Shown here: piece after piece, positions 51,104-58,904 of the stretch
Position numbering within the stretch: the stretch's first letter is position 1
Layout: every line of letters starts with the position of its first letter
NCBI GenBank assembly: GCA_937934645.1
Contig: CALGYZ010000065.1
Location: forward strand, 62,001 to 126,000
Reading direction: 5' to 3'
DNA length: 64,000 nucleotides
Source of the DNA: an uncultured Bacillaceae bacterium
GTDB lineage: Bacteria; Bacillota; Bacilli; Bacillales; Caldibacillaceae
Program-made: the position numbers and the translations under genes
Notes under the pieces: model-generated
Databases searched by the model: none
What the model saw: the letters and a program-made list of their open reading frames with translations, nothing else
Told to the model about the DNA's origin: nothing

Positions 51104-52444
51104 ATGAATCTATTTTTAAAGGGGAGCTTATTGCTGGCTGGTGCCGCATTTATATCGGAGTGTCTGGAATTTCTGATCAATTTGACGCTGACAAAAGAAC
51201 TGGGGGAATACGGCATCGGCCAATATATGTCAATTGTTCCGGTTATGGCAATGACTGCAATCATAGCAAGCATGGAGCTGCCGATATCGATCGCAAAATT
51301 TATTGCGGAAAAGAATGAAGCTTACCATTTAACGTTATTAAAATATGCAACGAAATTGGCTCTTCTCATTATTTTTCTTCTGACTGCCGGTATGGCACTC
51401 ATTTTCATTGTTTTTCCGTTATTTCAGGAAATTCATCCGTTCATCCGTTGGTCAATATTAATTTTGATTCCTGTCATTTCCACTTCTTCCATTGCCCGCG
51501 GATACTTTATGGGCGTCCAAAAAATGGGCCAGATCGCTGCGGCAAATTTACTGAGAAGATGTGTTCATTTATTTGCGCTCGTTTTTCTTTTTCAGTTGTT
51601 TCATTTCCGGCTGGAAATTGCCATCTTAGCCGCTGTTTGTTCGTTAATTGGCGGGGAATTGTTTGTTTTAATCTATTTATTCAGCGCCTACGTTTTACAG
51701 TTGAAATATTTAAAGAAAAGACCGGCCGTTCCAATGGAAAAAAGCGAGCTGGCAAAAAGTTTACTGAAAGTGTCAGTTCCGACAACAATGATGCGGATTT
51801 TTCACTCCGTCACCCAGGCAGTCCGGCCTTTTCTCATCAAATATATTTTAGTCACCGGCGGTATGACGGCAGAAGAGGCGACGGAAAGTTTCGGTATGAT
51901 AGCAGGAGTGGCGATGACAATCGGTTTTTTCCCGGCATTTATTGCCCATTCATTAATGACCGCCCTGATCCCGAATGTGTCGGATGCCTATGCAAAACGG
52001 GATCAGGAACAATTGTTCCGTTTGTTAAAACAGGTGATTGCCCTGACATCCTTATACGGGATTCCGGTGACTTTCTTCTTTTATTACTTTTCCGGGCAAC
52101 TCACCGGGTTGTTTTTGGACAATTATCAGGCGGGGTATTATTTGCAAATTATGTTGCCGTTCTTCTTGCTTCATTATTTTTCGATTCCTTTCCAGGCCTT
52201 TTTGATTGGCATGAATATGGTAAAAGATGCATTTTTGCATGATATATGGGCAACGACTGCTTCCTTCGTCATCATGTTTATTCTCGGTTCCAACAGTAAA
52301 TTTTTAGTCGACGGAGTCATTGTCGGCATGAATTTAGGTGCCGTTTTATTAATGTTGCTGCATTATTTGACCATTTGTAAAAAAATCGGCATATCCCCGT
52401 TTTTATACAGAAAAGGGAAAATCATAATCAGTGTAAGGGATTGA
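51104..52444 (+). CDS. SpoVB/MVF-type flippase (possibly YkvU-like)
   Basis: A 446-residue membrane protein with about 12-14 helices of the MATE-like MVF superfamily: polysaccharide flippases, SpoVB and YkvU/YtgP relatives. The N-terminal GSLLLAGAAFISECLEFL and the middle VSVPTTMMRIFHSVTQAVRPFLI are typical. These proteins move lipid-linked glycans, for peptidoglycan or spore cortex. The length (445 in YkvU) fits a sporulation paralogue. The weak sigma-E-like site upstream is consistent but not proof. ATG 51104 follows AAGGAG. Confidence 0.82.
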   Translation: MNLFLKGSLLLAGAAFISECLEFLINLTLTKELGEYGIGQYMSIVPVMAMTAIIASMELPISIAKFIAEKNEAYHLTLLKYATKLALLIIFLLTAGMALIFIVFPLFQEIHPFIRWSILILIPVISTSSIARGYFMGVQKMGQIAAANLLRRCVHLFALVFLFQLFHFRLEIAILAAVCSLIGGELFVLIYLFSAYVLQLKYLKKRPAVPMEKSELAKSLLKVSVPTTMMRIFHSVTQAVRPFLIKYILVTGGMTAEEATESFGMIAGVAMTIGFFPAFIAHSLMTALIPNVSDAYAKRDQEQLFRLLKQVIALTSLYGIPVTFFFYYFSGQLTGLFLDNYQAGYYLQIMLPFFLLHYFSIPFQAFLIGMNMVKDAFLHDIWATTASFVIMFILGSNSKFLVDGVIVGMNLGAVLLMLLHYLTICKKIGISPFLYRKGKIIISVRD

Positions 52445-52453
52445 GCATTAACT

Positions 52454-52482
52454 CCGGACAAAGGTCCGGTATTGTTTTATTT
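52454..52482 (+). terminator. Terminator of the flippase gene
   Basis: CCGGAC-AAAG-GTCCGG stem with a T-rich tail (TATTGTTTTATTT). Confidence 0.6.
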
Positions 52483-52511
52483 GCAGAAGATCGAGGATCG
52501 ATCTTTTTCAG

Positions 52512-52540
52512 TTGACAGAAAAAACATTCCGGTATATAAT
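52512..52540 (+). promoter_or_regulatory. Sigma-A promoter of the flavin reductase/dioxygenase operon
   Basis: TTGACA at 52512-52517 and TATAAT at 52535-52540, spaced by exactly 17 bases. Confidence 0.85.
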
Positions 52541-52558
52541 TATCTCGAAACTGAGATA
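52541..52558. promoter_or_regulatory. MhqR-type operator
   Basis: TATCTCGAAACTGAGATA is an inverted repeat directly downstream of the -10 box. It agrees closely with the TATCTCGAATTCGAGATA operator described for the quinone-sensing MarR-type repressor MhqR of B. subtilis (recalled, not searched). Confidence 0.75.
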
Positions 52559-52610
52559 TATTAATTAGTTATAAGGTGGTTTTGAATGTAAAAAGATGGG
52601 AGAGATTATT

Positions 52611-53222
52611 GTGTTGAAGTTTGATCCGGAAAAATTAACGGAACGGCAAAATTATAAATTTTTAACCGGTACGGTTATTCCGAGACCGGTGGCATTTGTT
52701 ACCACGGTCAGCGAAGCCGGGACGATAAACGGCGCTCCTTTCAGTTACTTTAATATTGTTTCATCGGAACCGCCAATGATTTCCGTCTCGGTCCGGAGAA
52801 ATAACGGCAGATTGAAAGATACGGCGAGAAACATAAAACAAAGGGGAGAATTTGTCGTTCATATCGTTGACCGGACAAACGTAGAAAAAGTTAATCAAAC
52901 GGCCGCGACGCTTCCGCCGGATGTAAGTGAAGTGGAAAAAGCAGGATTAACCCCTGTTCAAAGTGATAAAATTTCCGTTCCGGGGGTTAAAGAAGCAAAA
53001 GTCCGGTTTGAATGCCGTTTGGTTGAAGCACTTGAGCTCGGTAAAAACGGACAGGTTGGAACAGATCTCATCATCGGTGAGATTGTCCGGTATCACATTG
53101 ATGAAAACATATATTATCAAAACGGCCGGATTGATCAGGCTGAATTGGAAGCTGTGAGCCGTCTGGCGGGACATAATTATGCAACCATTGGAGAAATATT
53201 TACACTTGAAAGACCAAAATAA
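52611..53222 (+). CDS. Flavin reductase / flavoprotein of the DIM6/NTAB family
   Basis: A 203-residue flavin reductase-like FMN-binding protein. The core motif is RPVAFVTTVSEAGTINGAPFSY, then SSEPPMISVSV; the C-terminal HNYATIGEIF segment is conserved. Similar proteins in Bacillus (such as YwrF) lie beside dioxygenases. GTG 52611 is six bases from GGGAGAG; an ATG at 52596 is less likely. The MhqR-type operator just upstream suggests control by quinones. It is co-transcribed with the dioxygenase. Confidence 0.83.
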   Translation: MLKFDPEKLTERQNYKFLTGTVIPRPVAFVTTVSEAGTINGAPFSYFNIVSSEPPMISVSVRRNNGRLKDTARNIKQRGEFVVHIVDRTNVEKVNQTAATLPPDVSEVEKAGLTPVQSDKISVPGVKEAKVRFECRLVEALELGKNGQVGTDLIIGEIVRYHIDENIYYQNGRIDQAELEAVSRLAGHNYATIGEIFTLERPK

Positions 53223-53237
53223 TGCGGAGGAATGAAT

Positions 53238-54224
53238 ATGCAGCAGTTAAAAGGACACCACCACGTAACGGCAATTACGAGCAGCGCAGAAAAAATTTAT
53301 GAATTTTATACGTATACATTGGGCATGCGCCTAGTGAAGAAAACGGTGAATCAGGATGACATCCGGACGTATCATTTATATTTCACGGACGATGTCGGTG
53401 CTCCGGGCACAGATATAACCTTTTTTGATTTTCCCGGAATTCCGAAAGGTGTTCACGGAAATGATGAAATTTATAAAACTTCTTTCCGTGTGCCGAGTGA
53501 CGAAGCCCTGGAATATTGGGTGAAACGGTTTGACCGCCTTGGTGTTAACCATGGACCTGTTGAAGAACAATTCGGAAGAAAGACACTTTTTTTTACAGAC
53601 TTTGATGATCAGCAATACCAGTTAATTTCCGATGAAAACGACGATGGTGTTCCTGGCGGCACGCCATGGAAAAAGGGTCCGATTCCCGATGAATACGCGA
53701 TTACCGGATTAGGGCCGGTTTTTATCCGGGTATCCAATATTGACTATTTCAGGGCGCTGATGACAGAAGTGTTCCTGTTCCGGGAAACCGCTAAAGAAGG
53801 AAGTTATTATTTATTTGAAACCGGTCAGGGCGGAAACGGAGCCCGGGTCATCGTTGAACATAACACTGTCCTTCCGCCGGCAAGGCAAGGATACGGTACC
53901 GTCCACCACGTCGCATTCCGGGTGGATGACAGGGAAGGAATTGATGAATGGATAAAGCGGCTGACCGCTTACCGTCTGCCGAACTCCGGTTATGTTGAAC
54001 GGTACTATTTTGGTTCATTGTATACACGGGTAACCCCGCAAATTTTGTTTGAAATTGCCACGGATGGACCCGGTTTTATGGTGGATGAACCTTATGAAAC
54101 CCTCGGTGAAAAGCTTTCATTACCGCCTTTTTTTGAGTCAAAACGGGAAGAAATTGAAAGATTGATCCGTCCTTTGGATACAGTAAGAAGCAATAAAGTA
54201 TTTGAAAAAGAATATGAAGAATAA
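53238..54224 (+). CDS. Ring-cleaving dioxygenase MhqO/MhqA-like
   Basis: A 328-residue VOC-family dioxygenase. Metal-ligand motifs are GHHHVTAI, HHVAFRV and FEIATDGPG. It shares with the protein at 1915 the segment KKTVNQDD and the PLPPFF-type C-terminus. ATG 53238 is seven bases from GCGGAGG. It follows the flavin reductase by about 15 bases and is thus in the MhqR-controlled operon. Likely function: opening hydroquinone-type rings in electrophile defence. Confidence 0.88.
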   Translation: MQQLKGHHHVTAITSSAEKIYEFYTYTLGMRLVKKTVNQDDIRTYHLYFTDDVGAPGTDITFFDFPGIPKGVHGNDEIYKTSFRVPSDEALEYWVKRFDRLGVNHGPVEEQFGRKTLFFTDFDDQQYQLISDENDDGVPGGTPWKKGPIPDEYAITGLGPVFIRVSNIDYFRALMTEVFLFRETAKEGSYYLFETGQGGNGARVIVEHNTVLPPARQGYGTVHHVAFRVDDREGIDEWIKRLTAYRLPNSGYVERYYFGSLYTRVTPQILFEIATDGPGFMVDEPYETLGEKLSLPPFFESKREEIERLIRPLDTVRSNKVFEKEYEE

Positions 54225-54357
54225 GATTGGACAGGATCGTTTATCCTGATTAGAGGAGCGAAATTTGTTCCATTGTGTCAAAACATTTTTATTGACAAAG
54301 TCATTTATTTCGATTTTAATTATCTTTAATTCATAATAAAAGGAAAGGTGATTGTTA

Positions 54358-54909
54358 ATGGTAAAGGTAGGAATTATTGTGGGAAGCTTGCGGAAAAATT
54401 CATTTTCCAAACAAGTGGCGGACAATGTTGTGCCGTTATTCCCGGAAGGTTTTGAAACCGAGTTTGTAGATATTGGCAATCTTCCTTTGTTTAACCAGGA
54501 CTTTGAAGAAGATCTCGGAACACCTGGGGAATATACAGAATTCCGTAACAAAATTAAAGAGCTAGATGCCGTATTATTCGTTACTCCGGAATATAACCGT
54601 TCAATCCCGGGAGTGTTAAAAAATGCATTGGATGTCGGTTCTCGTCCGTACGGTGAAAGCGTATGGAACGGCAAACCGGCAGCCATCATTTCCCAGTCTC
54701 CGGGAACATTGGCCGGATTCGGCGCCAACCATCATCTGCGTCAGGTACTGGCATTTTTAAATATGCCGGTTGTCCAGCAACCGGAAGTGTACATCGGTTC
54801 GGTGCATGAATTGCTTGATGAAAAAGGCAAGTTAAGAAAAGATACCCTTGAATTATTGCAATCATTTGTGGATACCTTCGTCGATTTGATTAAAAGACAT
54901 CAATCGTAA
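54358..54909 (+). CDS. NADPH-dependent FMN reductase (azoreductase/chromate-type)
   Basis: A 183-residue flavodoxin-fold oxidoreductase. The N-terminal GSLRKNSFSK binds FMN phosphate; TPEYNRSIPGVLKNALD is the family signature near 78-95. Members reduce quinones, chromate or azo dyes by two electrons. ATG 54358 follows AGGAAAGG. It has its own promoter (TTGACA 54292 to TTTAAT 54315) and no clear MhqR-type operator, but fits the quinone theme of its neighbours. Confidence 0.87.
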   Translation: MVKVGIIVGSLRKNSFSKQVADNVVPLFPEGFETEFVDIGNLPLFNQDFEEDLGTPGEYTEFRNKIKELDAVLFVTPEYNRSIPGVLKNALDVGSRPYGESVWNGKPAAIISQSPGTLAGFGANHHLRQVLAFLNMPVVQQPEVYIGSVHELLDEKGKLRKDTLELLQSFVDTFVDLIKRHQS

Positions 54910-54922
54910 ACCTTCCGGATAT

Positions 54923-54960
54923 AAAAAGGACTTCCTGACTTTGTCAGAAGTCCTTTTTTA
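54923..54960. terminator. Bidirectional terminator
   Basis: AAAAAGGACTTC/GAAGTCCTTTTTT with an inner TGAC/GTCA, for the FMN reductase gene and the ybjQ-like gene. Confidence 0.88.
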
Positions 54961-54964
54961 CATT

Positions 54965-55279
54965 CTATTTCACAACGACGGCTGTACCGGTGGCGATGCA
55001 CATCATCATTCCTTCACGCATCGTTTCAAAATCGAGATCAACGTCTACGATCGCATTTGCCCCGAGCCGGGCGGCTTTTTCTTTCATCTCTTTAATCGCA
55101 ATTTCCCGGCCTTCTGACAGTTTGTTTTCATAAGCGCCTGACCGGCCGCCGATAATATCCGTTACACTTGCCAGAAAGTCCCGGACCACATTGGCACCCA
55201 TGATGGCCTCTCCAGATACAATTTCCTTATACTCGATAATTTCTTTTCCCTGAATGGTGTTTGTTGTTGTAACGATCGT
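54965..55279 (-). CDS. YbjQ/UPF0145 heavy-metal-binding family protein, apparent ACG start
   Basis: About 104 residues with the family pattern IVTTTNTIQGKEI, then VSGEAIMGANVVRDF and ATGTAVVV at the end. A perfect ribosome site AAGGAGG (55293-55287) stands seven bases before ACG 55279, and the codon just before ACG is TGA, so no longer canonical start is possible. The next ATG in frame (55201) would remove 26 conserved residues. An ACG start would be rare; the alternative is ATC 55276 or a mutation. Function of the family is unknown. Confidence 0.75.
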   Translation of the reverse strand, partial: TIVTTTNTIQGKEIIEYKEIVSGEAIMGANVVRDFLASVTDIIGGRSGAYENKLSEGREIAIKEMKEKAARLGANAIVDVDLDFETMREGMMMCIATGTAVVVK

Positions 55280-55463
55280 TCAATTCCCTCCTTGTTTTTT
55301 ATACTATATAATGGCCGAACGAAAAATAAGTTTCATCTGAATTGAAAAAAAATTATAAAATTTTGAACGGGCCACCGATAACCGCTACAATGGAAATAAG
55401 GTGCAGTACCGTCCGGTTTTTTTACCCGGAAAGAAAAATTGGATCCAAAAAAGGAGCGGAAGT

Positions 55464-55838
55464 ATGGATATATTTTGGCGCATAGCGGAAGAAAAAATTC
55501 AGCAGGCTTACCGTAATGGTGAGTTTGATGATATTGACGGAATGGGCAAGCCCCTGAGATTGGACGATTTATCCGGTATACCGGAAGATTTGCGAATGGC
55601 GTACCGTATTTTAAAAAATGCCGGTTATACGGAAGAAGAGATGGCGATTAAAAAAGACATCATGACGATTGAGGATTTGCTGAAAAGATGTACCGATGAA
55701 GAAGAACAGAAACTGCTGGAAAAGGATTTGTCGGAAAAATTATTACGGTACAATTCGCTGCTGGCCAAAAGACGGGTTAAGACAAATTCTTCGGTATTTA
55801 AAAATTACCAGGAAAAAATTGAAAAGCAGCTGTTGTAA
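55464..55838 (+). CDS. DUF1992 (DnaJ homologue C28-like) domain protein
   Basis: A 124-residue cytosolic protein. The DUF1992 signature is AEEKIQQAYRNGEFDDIDGMGKPL at residues 7-30 (given here split by meaning: AEEKI start, GEFD and GKPL). The C-terminus is a helical coiled coil. Function is unknown. ATG 55464 follows AAGGAG; an upstream frame to 55401 has no ribosome site. Confidence 0.82.
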   Translation: MDIFWRIAEEKIQQAYRNGEFDDIDGMGKPLRLDDLSGIPEDLRMAYRILKNAGYTEEEMAIKKDIMTIEDLLKRCTDEEEQKLLEKDLSEKLLRYNSLLAKRRVKTNSSVFKNYQEKIEKQLL

Positions 55839-55938
55839 TTAATGATTTCCGGACACAGCCGGCATTGTTTTAGCTGGAACATGCAGCGAAAGAAGAGTAC
55901 AATAGATTATTGAGATTATAAACGAAGGCGGTGGACAA

Positions 55939-56700
55939 ATGATTGTTTTAAAATCTAAACGTGAAATCGAAAACATGAAAGAAGCGGGAAGAATTCTTGC
56001 TTCCTGCCATAAGGAAATAGCCAAAATGATCAAACCGGGAATCACGACCTGGGAAATTGAAGAGTTTGTTAATGAATATTTGGCAAAGCACGGAGCTACC
56101 CCTGAACAAAAGGGATATAAAGGGTATAAATATGCAACTTGTGCAAGTATTAATGATGAAATTTGCCACGGTTTTCCCCGGAAAAAACCATTGAAAAACG
56201 GTGATATCGTAACTATTGATATGGTTGTAAACTTAAGAGGGGCACTGGCCGATTCCGCATGGACCTATGCCGTCGGCGAGATTTCCGAGGAAGACCAAAG
56301 ACTGTTGGAAGTGACGAAAACAGCTCTTTATAAAGGTATTGAACAGGCGAAACCCGGAAACCGGATTGGCGATATCGGGCATGCGATCCAAACGTATGTT
56401 GAAGGTGAAGGTTTTTCCGTTGTCCGGGACTTTATCGGTCATGGAATCGGACAATCCATCCATGAAAAGCCTGATGTTCCTCATTTCGGCCAGCCGGGCA
56501 GGGGACCGAGAATAAAAGAGGGAATGGTATTTACCATTGAACCGATGGTTAATGCCGGAACATATTTTTCCAAAATGGACGCTAACGGATGGACGGCACG
56601 GACCGTTGACGGTAAAAATTCCGCCCAATATGAACATACGATTGCCATAACAAAAGACGGGCCGATCATTTTAACGGATCAGGATGAAATTGCAGATTAA
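55939..56700 (+). CDS. map: Methionine aminopeptidase type I (MapB-like)
   Basis: A 253-residue enzyme removing the N-terminal Met of new proteins. The five metal ligands are found in TIDMVV, DSAW, GHGIG, FTIEPMV and YEHT. The extra N-terminal and middle parts and the RDFIGHGIGQSIHEKPD stretch match the second B. subtilis enzyme MapB (YflG). Map genes in ribosomal clusters are usually MapA; this one stands alone, supporting the MapB reading. ATG 55939 follows AGGCGGTGG. Confidence 0.9.
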   Translation: MIVLKSKREIENMKEAGRILASCHKEIAKMIKPGITTWEIEEFVNEYLAKHGATPEQKGYKGYKYATCASINDEICHGFPRKKPLKNGDIVTIDMVVNLRGALADSAWTYAVGEISEEDQRLLEVTKTALYKGIEQAKPGNRIGDIGHAIQTYVEGEGFSVVRDFIGHGIGQSIHEKPDVPHFGQPGRGPRIKEGMVFTIEPMVNAGTYFSKMDANGWTARTVDGKNSAQYEHTIAITKDGPIILTDQDEIAD

Positions 56701-56703
56701 ATG

Positions 56704-56737
56704 AAAAGGAAAAGGCGCATTTGGCCTTTTCCTTTGT
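56704..56737. terminator. Bidirectional terminator
   Basis: AAAGGAAAAGGC/GCCTTTTCCTTT with a seven-base loop between the map gene and yfkK. Confidence 0.85.
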
Positions 56738-56739
56738 CA

Positions 56740-56970
56740 TTAAACCTTATTTTTTCTTAACGAGCCGAGTTCTTCGGCAATCGCCAGCATTTCACCGGGC
56801 GAGAAATTGGAACGTTTCATAACAAGCTGGTACAGGTCATACAATTCTTCATATTTTTCTTCATTAAACTGGCCGGATTGCATGACACCGGTATTGATCA
56901 AGTTTAACTTTTCGGTAATTTTTTGAACCATGTAATTCATATTTTCTTTGCTTTTCACCGATAAATCCAT
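56740..56970 (-). CDS. yfkK: UPF0435/DUF1128 protein YfkK
   Basis: A 76-residue acidic helical protein of the UPF0435 (DUF1128) family. LNLINTGVMQSGQFNEEKYEELYDLY and FSPGEMLAIAEELGSLR are typical. ATG 56970 is six bases from AAAGGAGG. It is the first gene of the block matching yfkK-yfkJ-yfkI-yfkH of B. subtilis and is divergent from yfkJ. Confidence 0.85.
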   Translation of the reverse strand: MDLSVKSKENMNYMVQKITEKLNLINTGVMQSGQFNEEKYEELYDLYQLVMKRSNFSPGEMLAIAEELGSLRKNKV

Positions 56971-57101
56971 ACCCATCCTCCTTTGCTCCGTATTTTTTCT
57001 ATGATATCACAGGTTATACAGGGAGAAAATGGGAACGTTCCTGTTTATGAAAAGATGTTTTCTGATATAATGCAAGTTAGAATATGGACATGAGGTGATT
57101 A

Positions 57102-57578
57102 ATGTTGATTCGGGTTTTATTTGTTTGTCTTGGGAATATTTGCCGTTCACCGATGGCGGAGGCGGTCTTCCGTGATTACGTAAAAAAGGAAGGTTTGGAA
57201 CAGCAAATTGAAATTGATTCTGCCGGATTGGGCGGATGGCATGTTGGAGAAGAACCCCATCAGGGGACGAAAGATATATTGGAGAAATACAATATTCCCG
57301 GTGACGGATTGGTGGCAAGAAAATTTGAAAAAGAAGATTTGGAACGGTTTGATTATATCGTTGCCATGGATCATGATAATATAGCGGGTATCAACCGTTT
57401 GAAAAGCGGCGTTCCGGAAGCGAATGTAGCCTTGTTGATGGATTATGTAAAGGATGCCGAGGTAAAGGAAGTGCCCGATCCGTATTACACAGGAAATTTT
57501 GAATATGTTTACTCCCTGATTACTAAAGGATGCCAGTCGTTGTTGGAACATATTAAAAAAGAACATCAACTGTCATGA
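57102..57578 (+). CDS. yfkJ: Low-molecular-weight protein-tyrosine-phosphatase YfkJ
   Basis: A 158-residue phosphatase. The active-site loop VCLGNICRSP has Cys9 and Arg15 (CX5R), and the general acid Asp is in VPDPYYTG near 125. Matches YfkJ of B. subtilis by size, motif and neighbours. ATG 57102 or TTG 57105 after GAGGTG. It is followed by yfkI and yfkH on the same strand with short gaps, forming an operon. Confidence 0.93.
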   Translation: MLIRVLFVCLGNICRSPMAEAVFRDYVKKEGLEQQIEIDSAGLGGWHVGEEPHQGTKDILEKYNIPGDGLVARKFEKEDLERFDYIVAMDHDNIAGINRLKSGVPEANVALLMDYVKDAEVKEVPDPYYTGNFEYVYSLITKGCQSLLEHIKKEHQLS

Positions 57579-57602
57579 AATTTTTGATTCGGGGTGTCGG
57601 CC

Positions 57603-57929
57603 GTGGGAAAAAAGAAATTTTATAAAGGACTTCTTTTTGGCGCATTAATCGGCGGAACCATTACTTTGCTTGATAAAAATGTGAGACGGGAAGTATTGCA
57701 GGGCGGAAAAGCGTTGGGAAATCGGATAAAAGAAACTCTTTCCCGGCCCGGAGATTTGATGGAGAGCATTCAAGGGAAAGTCGAACATTTCCGCAATACG
57801 TATGAAGCCTTAAATGAAGACCTACAGTTTCTGGCGGAAAAGGCTGCGGAAATAAAAAAGCTTGGTGAAGAAACAGCCATTACAATAAAAAAGATGAAAA
57901 ACAATCAAGAACAGTCTGATGAATATTGA
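57603..57929 (+). CDS. yfkI: YtxH-type small protein YfkI
   Basis: A 108-residue protein. An N-terminal hydrophobic helix GLLFGALIGGTITLL is followed by a long helical, amphipathic, Lys/Glu-rich region like YtxH/YhaH general-stress proteins. GTG 57603 lies six bases from GGGGTG; a GTG at 57594 is an alternative. Position between yfkJ and yfkH equals that in B. subtilis. Function unknown, probably membrane-associated. Confidence 0.83.
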   Translation: MGKKKFYKGLLFGALIGGTITLLDKNVRREVLQGGKALGNRIKETLSRPGDLMESIQGKVEHFRNTYEALNEDLQFLAEKAAEIKKLGEETAITIKKMKNNQEQSDEY

Positions 57930-58002
57930 AATTTATATTTACATACTAGAGCAGGAAAATTAACGTGACCGGATTCCGGCAGAAACCGGCAAGGTGATTA
58001 AC

Positions 58003-58863
58003 ATGTTTAAACTACCGGCAGGTTCATGGTTTATTCAATTGGTGAAACGGATTGAAAAACATCATTCACTCGGATATTCCGCCCAATTGGCATATTTTTT
58101 TCTTCTGTCGTTGTTTCCGTTGTTAATAACGATTTTTTCCCTTCTGCCTTTTTTGCCGATTGATAAAGATTATTTAATCCGTTTAATCAGTGATTACGCA
58201 CCTGGCGAAACGCTTACGATTATTGACCAAACGTTGGAAAGTGTTCTGAAAAACTATGACGGAGGACGCCTTTCCATCGGGATTATCGGAACGCTCTGGG
58301 CTGCTTCCAACGGTATGAATGCAATAATCCGAGCCATGAACCGGGCTTATGAAATACAGGATGACCGTCCCTTTTTTATCGTCCGGGGAATTTCCGTTTT
58401 ATTTACCGTCGCGATGATCGGGGTTTTTGTCTTTGCTATGTTGCTTCCCGTGTTTGGCAAGCAAGTCGGTCTTTTTATTTTTTCGAAATTCGGTTATACT
58501 GAACATTTTTTGCACGTCTGGAACACATTGCGGTTCGGTCTAAGTATAATCATATTATTTTTCGTATTCAGTGCGATTTATTTGCTTGCGCCGAACCGGC
58601 GTTTGAAACCGGTTCATGTATTTCCCGGTGCTGCATTTTCCTCCGTCGGCTGGATCGCTGCCTCCCTCGGATTTTCCTATTATGTGAACAACTTTGGAAA
58701 CTATTCGGTCATGTACGGAAGTCTTGGTGCCATTATTGTTTTGATGATTTGGTTTTATATTACCGCCGCCGTGCTTATAATCGGCGGAGAGATTAACGGG
58801 CTGAATCAGGAGCTCAGGGAGAAAAAAGAAAAAAATAAAAGGAACAGCGGAGAAAACCAATGA
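58003..58863 (+). CDS. yfkH: YihY/BrkB family membrane protein YfkH
   Basis: A 286-residue membrane protein with six helices. The family signature is LGYSAQLAYFFLLSLFPLL near the N-terminus and WFYITAAVLIIGGEING near the C-terminus, followed by a Lys/Asn-rich tail. Function unknown; the old ribonuclease BN name is wrong for this family. ATG 58003 follows AAGGTGATT. The gene ends in a strong terminator and is the last of the yfkJ-yfkI-yfkH group. Confidence 0.88.
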   Translation: MFKLPAGSWFIQLVKRIEKHHSLGYSAQLAYFFLLSLFPLLITIFSLLPFLPIDKDYLIRLISDYAPGETLTIIDQTLESVLKNYDGGRLSIGIIGTLWAASNGMNAIIRAMNRAYEIQDDRPFFIVRGISVLFTVAMIGVFVFAMLLPVFGKQVGLFIFSKFGYTEHFLHVWNTLRFGLSIIILFFVFSAIYLLAPNRRLKPVHVFPGAAFSSVGWIAASLGFSYYVNNFGNYSVMYGSLGAIIVLMIWFYITAAVLIIGGEINGLNQELREKKEKNKRNSGENQ

Positions 58864-58882
58864 GGTTTTCTCCGCTGTTTCA
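58843..58882. terminator. Bidirectional terminator after yfkH
   Basis: AACAGCGGAGAAAACC/GGTTTTCTCCGCTGTT around AATGA; the stop codon of yfkH lies in the loop. Minus-strand T-rich tail serves the P1B ATPase gene. Confidence 0.85.
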
Positions 58883-58904
58883 TTTTACTTGGGCGTTCCG
58901 GAAT

